NCBI GenBank assembly: GCA_039819085.1
Contig: JBCBSQ010000022.1
Span: forward strand, 1 to 37,146
Direction of reading: 5' to 3'
Origin: MED-G105 sp039819085
GTDB taxonomy: Bacteria; Pseudomonadota; Alphaproteobacteria; Caulobacterales; Parvularculaceae
DNA: 37,146 bases
The position numbers and the translations under genes were made by a program. How positions within the stretch are numbered: the first letter of the stretch is position 1; every line of letters starts with the position of its first letter. The notes below the pieces were generated by a model. That model made no database searches and was not told the origin of the DNA. It saw only the letters and a program-made list of their open reading frames with translations. Below, piece after piece: positions 32,647-37,146 of this stretch.

Positions 32647-32757
32647 CAAGCTGCGCTATCGCGCCTGCGCCGGGAGGGGATGGTCCGGCGTCGGTAGGCG
32701 GTCACGGACCTGCTAGCGGGGGGGCAACGCTGGTCCTCAATACAACCGCCCAAGCAC
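32616..32757 (-). ncRNA. Candidate small RNA with C-rich (anti-Shine-Dalgarno) loops
   Basis: A predicted RNA of about 142 bases between lolA and the unknown 197-residue gene. Hairpin 1 (32750-32697) has stems GGCGGT/ACCGCC, GGACC/GGTCC and AGCG/CGCT, with apical loop TTGCCCCCC. Hairpin 2 (32690-32668) has stem CGCCGG/CCGGCG with loop ACCATCCCCTC. Hairpin 3 (32664-32653) is GCGC-GATA-GCGC, then the terminator. A promoter of good quality sits just upstream. C-rich loops complementary to ribosome-binding sites are seen in known regulatory RNAs such as the alphaproteobacterial alpha-r14/NfeR1 group. It lacks the SRP RNA GGAAGGAAGCA-type loop and does not close into a 6S rod. Existence is inferred, not measured. 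Confidence 0.6.
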
Positions 32758-32763
32758 TGTTAC

Positions 32764-32791
32764 ATTAAATCCGCACCGCATCGCTTTTCAA
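32764..32791 (-). promoter_or_regulatory. Promoter of the small RNA candidate
   Basis: On the minus strand TTGAAA (32791-32786) and TTTAAT (32769-32764) are 16 bases apart (or TTAATG at 17). Both boxes are close to the sigma-70 consensus, much better than other promoters in the window, and the region is locally AT-rich. Transcription would start near 32757, just before hairpin 1. Confidence 0.6.
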
Positions 32792-32847
32792 GCCAAAATT
32801 TCAAAAAATCCCTTGCATGTGACGATGCGGCAAATTCGCCCGCGGCT

Positions 32848-33591
32848 TCAGCGATTGAGGAACTCGCCGCCCGCATCCGGCACGCGAAACTGTCGGTTGG
32901 CGATTTTCACGCCCTCTTCCACGCTCTCAAGCGACACGACCGTTACGCGCCCTTGCGGATCGAGAACCGCCCATTCCCGGAGCCTCAGGTCCGGCGCTTC
33001 GAACACAAGCGTGATCTCGCCTTCCGTCTCGCCTTCCGGATCGCTCAACGTCACGTCAACAGCGCCGGAATAGCGGTTTACGCCCTCCACGCTCAATTTT
33101 TCCGTATCAAGATCTTTAGTCAGAATGAACCGCAACGGGGTCCGCTTGATCGGATACAAATCCGTCGTATCGAGATCATTGTCGCGCACATAGACATTGC
33201 CCTGCGTCGCCACAATCAGGAGAGGCGGCTCATCTTCGCCGGCGTACTCCATCCGCATCTGCCGGGGACGACGGAGCCAGAAATCCCCCTCCGTGACGGC
33301 GCCCGACGGAGAAACTTGCAGAAAGTCGGCGCGCATCGTTGTGACGTCGCGCAGATAGCCGACCACTCGCTCGACGACCTCTTCATCGCTGAGGTCCGAA
33401 AACGCGACCTCATCGGGCGGCGGCGCCTCGTCCTCGAACGCATCGGCGACGCCACCTTCCGGCGCGTCAGCGACCGACGCTTGCGCCTCGGCCGGCGCCG
33501 CTTCGACCGGCGTTTCGGCTACCTGAGCAAGCGCAGTCGCAGCAAAAAGGACGCCGGCGAAGCCGGCGACGAACGCGGTCGGAGCAATCAT
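32848..33591 (-). CDS. lolA: Outer-membrane lipoprotein carrier LolA
   Basis: The periplasmic chaperone (247 residues) that carries mature lipoproteins from LolCDE to the outer membrane. The signal peptide (MIAPTAFVAGFAGVLFAATALAQ) is followed by an acidic, Ala/Pro-rich linker to about residue 60, then the LolA barrel: FLQVSPSGAVTEGDFWLRRPRQMRMEY in parts (TEGDFWLRRPRQMRMEY), RDNDLDTTDLYPI and RLREWAVLDPQG. The ATG at 33591 has AGGAGG 7 bases upstream, so the longer frame from 33627 is rejected. It works downstream of Lnt, also encoded here. ftsK, often adjacent in relatives, is not in the window. Confidence 0.92.
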   Translation of the reverse strand: MIAPTAFVAGFAGVLFAATALAQVAETPVEAAPAEAQASVADAPEGGVADAFEDEAPPPDEVAFSDLSDEEVVERVVGYLRDVTTMRADFLQVSPSGAVTEGDFWLRRPRQMRMEYAGEDEPPLLIVATQGNVYVRDNDLDTTDLYPIKRTPLRFILTKDLDTEKLSVEGVNRYSGAVDVTLSDPEGETEGEITLVFEAPDLRLREWAVLDPQGRVTVVSLESVEEGVKIANRQFRVPDAGGEFLNR

Positions 33592-33843
33592 GCATGCGCC
33601 TCCTTGACTTTGGCCTTCGTCCCTCAATCGCGAAACGAAGGCCTGCTGACGCGGGCGCCGACCTTATCGCAAAGCCGGTCGCCGCCGTCCTCTTTATCTT
33701 CCCGACCGAAGCGGCGGAACCATCCTCTTCCTGGGGCGAAATCATGGCGATCCATCGCATTTGCGTGAGCAACGCCGACCCCATATCTTGCTGAGCTGCG
33801 CCAGGACGCATGATATTTGCGTCAGCCCGGGACTTCCCTCGTC

Positions 33844-33999
33844 ATGGACATGAAACGCCGCCGCGCCTTGCCGGAAAAGATCTGCCGCACGTGCGGCAGG
33901 CCATTCAGCTGGCGGAAGAAATGGGCGCGCGACTGGCCTGACGTTAAATACTGCTCGGAAAAATGTCGCCGCGCCCGTCCAGCGTCTAGCGCGCCTTGA
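33844..33999 (+). CDS. DUF2256 small zinc-binding-type protein
   Basis: A 51-residue protein with the complete DUF2256 pattern: LPEKICRTCGRPFSWRKKWARDW, then VKYCSEKCRR. The four cysteines (two CxxC-like pairs, CRTC and CSEKC) suggest a treble-clef zinc site. Function is unknown. The ATG at 33844 is chosen, with another at 33850; a TTG at 33817 would extend it without support. The last 14 bases overlap the convergent Trm112-like gene. Confidence 0.85.
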   Translation: MDMKRRRALPEKICRTCGRPFSWRKKWARDWPDVKYCSEKCRRARPASSAP

Positions 34000-34267
34000 G
34001 CCGCGCGAGCTCCGCCTCCTCCAACGGCCGCGCTTCATCCATGAGCATGATCGGCACGCCGTCCCGAATTGGAAACGCAACGCCGGCGGCGGCGCTCACA
34101 AGCTCGGCGCGCGCCCGGTCATAGATCAAAGGCTTTTTCGTGCTTGGACAAACGAGGATCTCCAGGAGCAAGGGATCGACATCCGGGATGGCGCCTGACG
34201 CGTCGTTCGCCGTGTCTCGCTGATCACCTTCGCCCGGTCCGCCGAGCGTCTCATCATCGCCCGTCAT
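33986..34267 (-). CDS. Trm112-like (UPF0434) small protein
   Basis: A 93-residue protein whose C-terminal part is the YcaR/Trm112 domain: LLEILVCPSTKKPLIYD, then ELVSAAAGVAFPIRDGVPIMLMDEAR. The single Cys replaces the usual zinc pair, common in bacterial UPF0434. Eukaryotic Trm112 activates methyltransferases; the bacterial role is unclear. An acidic N-terminal extension of about 30 residues precedes the domain. Its ATG overlaps the stop of the LON-domain gene (ATGA). Confidence 0.85.
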   Translation of the reverse strand: MTGDDETLGGPGEGDQRDTANDASGAIPDVDPLLLEILVCPSTKKPLIYDRARAELVSAAAGVAFPIRDGVPIMLMDEARPLEEAELARLKAR

Positions 34268-34917
34268 TGCAGCCTCGTCTCACCGCCGTCTTCGCCGCTC
34301 GCCATTTCCATCAGCGCAATCAGACAGTCCGCACGGGCCGCGGCGTTCGGCGCCTCCAGGAGCGCCTGCTTCTCGTTCGGCGCAAACGGGCAACCCATCG
34401 CAAGCGACACGATCAATGACTGGCTCGGGGCTTCGGTGACGGCGGCCCAATCGGTCTTCAGCCCTTCAGAGTCGAGATATTCGCGCATCGCCTCTTCAAG
34501 CCGTTCGCGATCGATAAGCTCCGATGACGGATCAGCGCCAGAGTCGACGGAGAAACTGGAATAATCGGCCCGCGCAATGCGGTAAGGCGTGTCCGCCGTC
34601 GCCTCCTCGACCATTCGGAACCGCCTGACGCCGATCAGGTTGATCAGATAGCGCCCGTCGTCCGTCTCATTGAAGCTCGACAGTCGCCCGGCGCAACCGA
34701 CCCCATACAAGGGAGACTCATTCTCCATCTCGCCATTGCGCGGCTGAATCATGCCGATTGTTCGCGCGCCGGCCAGCGCGTCGTCCACCATGCGCAGATA
34801 GCGCGGCTCGAAAATGTTCAGCGGCAATTGACCTCCGGGCAGGAGAAGCGCGCCCGCCAGCGGAAAGATCGGGATCAGCTCCGGCAAGGGCGCGCGACGG
34901 CCAGGTGGTTCATACAT
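34264..34917 (-). CDS. LON substrate-binding-domain protein
   Basis: A 217-residue protein made of the N-terminal LON domain alone, without ATPase or protease. Signatures: LIPIFPLAGALLLPGGQLPLNIFEPRYL in parts (IFPLAGALLLPGGQLPL, FEPRYLRMV), GMIQPR, and GCAGRLSSF. It is the stand-alone type often encoded near Trm112-like and thioredoxin-TPR genes in alphaproteobacteria, as here. Function is unknown; substrate recognition is inferred. It follows the thioredoxin gene by about 33 bases. Confidence 0.9.
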   Translation of the reverse strand: MYEPPGRRAPLPELIPIFPLAGALLLPGGQLPLNIFEPRYLRMVDDALAGARTIGMIQPRNGEMENESPLYGVGCAGRLSSFNETDDGRYLINLIGVRRFRMVEEATADTPYRIARADYSSFSVDSGADPSSELIDRERLEEAMREYLDSEGLKTDWAAVTEAPSQSLIVSLAMGCPFAPNEKQALLEAPNAAARADCLIALMEMASGEDGGETRLQ

Positions 34918-34950
34918 CGTGGGTTCGTCTCCCGGGCGCCAGCGCGCGCC

Positions 34951-35916
34951 TTAAGCGAATAGGATCGACGATAGTCGCCGACGACCCTTCAGCGTTATCG
35001 GGTCAGCGGGGCCAAGCGCGTCGAACACAGACAACGCTTTGCGCCGCGCCGCGCCCTCGCTCCACTCAGGGTCCGCCTCGACCAGCGACAAAAGCGCGTC
35101 AAGGCCGCCTTCCATGTCGCCGACGCCGATCAAACCTTCCGCATACGCCAGTCTGGCCGTAAAATCGTTCGGATCGCGTTCGGCTTTCGCCTGCATATCA
35201 GCGAGATCTCCGGGGCCGAGGTCAGGCCGGGCCAGCGACAAGGACGCCTTCACGCCGGCCGCGGCGGGATCTTGCGCCTCTTCATCCGTAAGCATATCAA
35301 AAACCGCTTGCGCCTTGGCGACGTCTCTAAGAGCCAGATGGCACTTCGCCAGGCCGAGGATCGCCGACAGTTTCGCCTGCGCGGGCGCAGCGTCCGGCGC
35401 GCCTTCAATAGCTTGCGCCACGGCGGCGTAGGCCTCCGCCGCCTCCGCCGCGCGGCCTTCGGCAAGCGCCGCGTCCGCCGCTTCCAGCACCGCGTCAATA
35501 TCAGGCGCGCCCGCCTGCGGACCGGCTGAGCCGTCCTTCAGCCCCAGGAGCCGCGCCACAAACGCCTTCACTTCGCTCTCCGGGATCGCGCCCTGGAACC
35601 CGTCGACGGGGCGCCCCTGGAAGAAGGCGTATACTGTCGGCACGGACTGAATCCGCAATTGCGACGCCAGCATCTGGTTCTTGTCGATATCGACCTTGGC
35701 GAGCGTGACCGCGCCGCCCGCATCGCGCACCGCCGCCTCAAGCATCGGCGTCAGTGTTTTGCATGGGCCGCACCATGTCGCCCAGAAATCCACGATCACC
35801 GGCGCGACCATGGACGCCTCAAGAACGTCCTTCTCAAACGTTTCGATCGTCACGTCCTTGATCGCCGCGCTTGCGCCGGCGTCCGCGTGGCCTGGCGCTC
35901 CGAACATGTTGACCAT
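34951..35916 (-). CDS. Thioredoxin-TPR chaperedoxin (YbbN/CnoX-like)
   Basis: A 321-residue protein with an N-terminal thioredoxin domain (about 20-125) and a C-terminal TPR-type helical region. The active site is WCGPC, so unlike E. coli YbbN (which has lost the catalytic pair) it keeps both redox cysteines. YbbN/CnoX proteins protect unfolded substrates and pass them to GroEL or DnaK. The ATG at 35916 is preferred because AGGGA is about 10 bases upstream; the GTG at 35925 is too close to it. It is first in a minus-strand group with the LON-domain and Trm112-like genes. Confidence 0.88.
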   Translation of the reverse strand: MVNMFGAPGHADAGASAAIKDVTIETFEKDVLEASMVAPVIVDFWATWCGPCKTLTPMLEAAVRDAGGAVTLAKVDIDKNQMLASQLRIQSVPTVYAFFQGRPVDGFQGAIPESEVKAFVARLLGLKDGSAGPQAGAPDIDAVLEAADAALAEGRAAEAAEAYAAVAQAIEGAPDAAPAQAKLSAILGLAKCHLALRDVAKAQAVFDMLTDEEAQDPAAAGVKASLSLARPDLGPGDLADMQAKAERDPNDFTARLAYAEGLIGVGDMEGGLDALLSLVEADPEWSEGAARRKALSVFDALGPADPITLKGRRRLSSILFA

Positions 35917-36036
35917 CGACGACACTTCCCTGCTGCCCGGCGCTTAGATGATAACGAGCTCAACAAATACAATGTTTCGCCGCAGTCGCGAAACCGCAAC
36001 CTCGCGGCGACCGCCGGCCCTTGGCCCGCCGCGTCA

Positions 36037-36570
36037 TCATCCCAAAGGCGCGGCGGCGTCAATTTTTACAGGCGCGTAGCCAGCGTTCTGGGCCATGGCG
36101 AGGATTGCCTCCGGCGCGACCGCGGTCGAGGCGGTGTTGCGCAAGGGATGGAACCAAACCGTTTCGAACGCCAGCAGCCGGGTATCGAACGCCACCGCCG
36201 CAAGCGCAGGCGAAGGCGCGTTCATCAGCGCGAACGGCGTGACCGATCCCGGCTCAACGCCGAGAATCTCGATCATCGCGTCCGCGCGCGCAAAGGACAA
36301 TCGTCCGCGCGCGCCAAGCGCCTTTCCAACGCCGACAAGATCGACCTTGGTGTCGCAATGCGCCACGACAAGGTAATGGGCGCTTTTCTTGTCCTTCACG
36401 AAAAGATTCTTCGAATGGCCGCCCGGCATGTCGGCCTTGAACGCGCGCCCTTCGTCGACCGTCATGACCGGCGGATGGAGGACGGTGCGGTGGGCAAACC
36501 CAAGCTCTTCAAGACGTTTAGACACCCGCGCGCGATCGGCGGCGTGGGCAGGGTCGTCATGCGTTGTCAT
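36037..36570 (-). CDS. Prolyl-tRNA editing protein (YbaK/ProXp-ala-like)
   Basis: A 177-residue stand-alone editing domain of the INS/YbaK superfamily, which removes wrong amino acids (usually Ala) from tRNA-Pro. The signature is GGHSKNLFVKDKKS near residues 50-63, with the catalytic Lys, then VTPFALMNAP in the C-terminal half. The ATG at 36570 gives a normal family length; the frame reaches 36759 across the tRNA-Gly gene on the other strand, which is not coding. It is related to PrdX/ProXp-ala; the exact specificity is not clear. Confidence 0.88.
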   Translation of the reverse strand: MTTHDDPAHAADRARVSKRLEELGFAHRTVLHPPVMTVDEGRAFKADMPGGHSKNLFVKDKKSAHYLVVAHCDTKVDLVGVGKALGARGRLSFARADAMIEILGVEPGSVTPFALMNAPSPALAAVAFDTRLLAFETVWFHPLRNTASTAVAPEAILAMAQNAGYAPVKIDAAAPLG

Positions 36571-36675
36571 GATGCGCGCGGCCCTCATAGCCGGCGGGTT
36601 GCTGGATCTTGCAAACCCAAAGTCTTTGGGGCATACCCGCCGCTCGCGCGCCGCGCAAGCGGCGGCTCTGGAGAC

Positions 36676-36750
36676 GCGGGCGTAGCTCAGGGGTAGAGCA
36701 TCACCTTGCCAAGGTGAGGGTCGTGCGTTCGAATCGCATCGCCCGCTCCA
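36676..36750 (+). tRNA. tRNA-Gly(GCC)
   Basis: A full cloverleaf: acceptor GCGGGCG/CGCCCGC, D arm with GCTC/GAGC, anticodon stem TCACC/GGTGA with loop TTGCCAA (anticodon GCC, Gly), T arm GTGCG/CGCAT with TTCGAAT, discriminator T and encoded CCA. An integrase fragment lies downstream, so its 3' end is a likely attachment site. Confidence 0.97.
36728..36750 (+). other. Possible attachment site at the tRNA-Gly 3' end
   Basis: Tyrosine integrases commonly target the T-arm and acceptor end of tRNA genes. The integrase fragment starts 130 bases after this tRNA, pointing away from it, the usual layout at one edge of an integrated element. The matching repeat at the other edge would be outside the window, so the core cannot be measured. 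Confidence 0.35.
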
Positions 36751-36839
36751 GATTTTCATTCCTCAAATTTATCTAAGCTATTGAAAACAAAAGGCTTATC
36801 CGTCCATGAGCGGATATTCGGATCGCCGCTACCCGCAGT

Positions 36840-36869
36840 TTGCGATAGAAAATGGATAGTGTTTGTAAT
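36840..36869 (+). promoter_or_regulatory. Candidate promoter of the integrase fragment
   Basis: TTGCGA (36840-36845) and TGTAAT (36864-36869) are 18 bases apart, 11 bases before the integrase ATG. The tRNA-to-integrase interval (36751-36880) is clearly richer in A and T than the core genome, suggesting foreign origin. Confidence 0.35.
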
Positions 36870-36880
36870 AGTATCGACCC

Positions 36881-37060
36881 ATGTCGAAGTCGGATGACCC
36901 TGATCGCTACCTCCTGAACCGTAAGGGTTGGTACCACTACCAGCGCGCCGTTCCCCTCAAGCTCAGACCCTTTTACGAGGGGGCGCTAGTGCGCGTGAGT
37001 TTGGGAACCCAGTCGCTGGAGCAAGCCCGCGAACAACGTGACGCTCTCGCTCGTGTCTAG
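36881..37060 (+). pseudogene. Tyrosine integrase, N-terminal fragment cut off by an IS
   Basis: The frame encodes 59 residues: DRYLLNRKGWYHYQRAVP, LRPFYEGALVRVSLGTQSL and EQAREQRDALARV then a stop. This matches the DUF6538-type N-terminal arm of phage-type tyrosine integrases (R-G-x-W-Y-x-x-R-A-V-P, then S-L-G-T). The core-binding and catalytic domains are missing. The stop lies at what appears to be the left end of an IS3-family element, so the rest of the gene may lie beyond that element. It sits next to tRNA-Gly. The fragment would not recombine DNA. Confidence 0.75.
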
Positions 37061-37146
37061 CCCCATTAGACTGGACCGGAAATCGGGTATGGATTCTGGT
37101 TTGGGATTAGGAGGTTTTGATGGCTCGGAAGCGGTTTTCGGACGAA
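37054..37146 (+). mobile_element. Left end of an IS3-family insertion sequence (partial)
   Basis: The integrase reading frame ends abruptly near 37054, followed by about 60 non-coding bases, a strong AGGAGG and a start codon of a typical IS3 OrfA. The exact left boundary is estimated, since no terminal repeat partner is in view; TGTCTAGCCCC at 37054 is a possible end because IS3-family ends usually begin TG. Everything further lies outside the window. Confidence 0.6.
37120..37146 (+). CDS. IS3-family transposase OrfA, first 9 codons (partial)
   Basis: ATG at 37120 follows AGGAGG (37109-37114) and encodes MARKRFSDE before the window ends. This is the usual start of OrfA proteins of IS3-family elements, which carry a helix-turn-helix and, with OrfB by frameshifting, form the transposase. 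Only nine residues are visible, so the identification rests on that start and on its position inside a broken integrase. Confidence 0.6.

Noticed and set aside
32616..32757. The minus-strand RNA as SRP (4.5S) RNA or 6S RNA
   Set aside because: No GGAAGGAAGCA-like SRP loop is present, and the 5' and 3' parts do not pair into the long rod with a central bubble expected of 6S RNA.
33594..33794. A 66-residue open frame divergent from lolA
   Set aside because: No ribosome site, no recognisable domain; it begins within the lolA ribosome-site region on the opposite strand.
36571..36759. Upstream extension of the prolyl-tRNA editing gene across the tRNA
   Set aside because: The extra 63 codons lie antisense to tRNA-Gly and give no conserved residues; the ATG at 36570 gives a normal family length.
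1..37146. CRISPR arrays, toxin-antitoxin pairs, a complete prophage or a defence system
   Set aside because: No regularly spaced repeats, no paired small toxin and antitoxin genes and no phage structural genes are visible; the only mobile material is the fragment after 36750.

Overview
The window is about 37 kb of GC-rich chromosome from an alphaproteobacterium. The evidence is the gene order (tsaB-rimI-fur, miaB-phoH-ybeY-corC-lnt, a PraR-type regulator next to metK, mtaB-ftsY-yciB), a Fur protein without the usual CxxC zinc site, an flbT gene, and sequences matching the CtrA recognition pattern TTAA-N7-TTAA. A relative of Caulobacterales, Hyphomonadaceae or Parvularculaceae fits best, but this is inferred from synteny and not from a marker gene. 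Almost all of it is core housekeeping sequence; only the last ~270 bases look foreign.

Layout, left to right. 1-1070: end of tsaB, then rimI and fur. 1033-1857: an exported DUF1223 thioredoxin-like protein on the opposite strand. 2060-7783: miaB, phoH, ybeY, corC and lnt, mostly with 4-base start/stop overlaps, for tRNA modification, ribosome and rRNA quality control, and lipoprotein acylation. 7929-12125: PraR-like HTH regulator, metK, an unknown 95-residue protein, rdgB and hemW. 12139-14364 (minus): an exported acidic-tailed protein and an LpoA/LppC lipoprotein, divergent from rsmI-yraN-dolP-gshB (14491-17534). This matches the enterobacterial yraL-yraM-yraN-yraP neighbourhood with gshB added. 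17547-21337: two GT4 glycosyltransferases and a polytopic membrane protein, possibly a glycolipid or envelope polysaccharide set. 21482-23916: lptF and lptG. 24053-27937: flbT, mtaB, ftsY and yciB. 27946-31126: a Nudix hydrolase, a MarR regulator with a histone-H1-like tail, a SpoU-type RNA methyltransferase and exonuclease III. 31226-33591: a TauE/SafE transporter, an unknown protein, a likely small RNA and lolA. 33844-36570: DUF2256, a Trm112-like protein, a LON-domain protein, a thioredoxin-TPR chaperedoxin and a prolyl-tRNA-editing protein. 36676-37146: tRNA-Gly(GCC), then a tyrosine-integrase fragment cut off after 59 codons by the left end of an IS3-family element.

The clearest candidate for something undescribed is non-coding. 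On the minus strand at 32616-32757 there is a compact RNA gene: a good sigma-70-type promoter, two hairpins with C-rich, Shine-Dalgarno-complementary loops, a small third hairpin and a strong intrinsic terminator. A second candidate is the 605-base gene-free stretch before the marR-like gene, which holds an orphan intrinsic terminator and several hairpins. Other points are CtrA-type boxes upstream of dolP and of an flbT that has no flaF beside it, an Arg/Lys-rich N-terminal extension on LptG, and the edge of a tRNA-Gly-associated island at the right end. No complete novel multi-gene defence or biosynthetic system is visible; the island that could carry one lies beyond the right edge.
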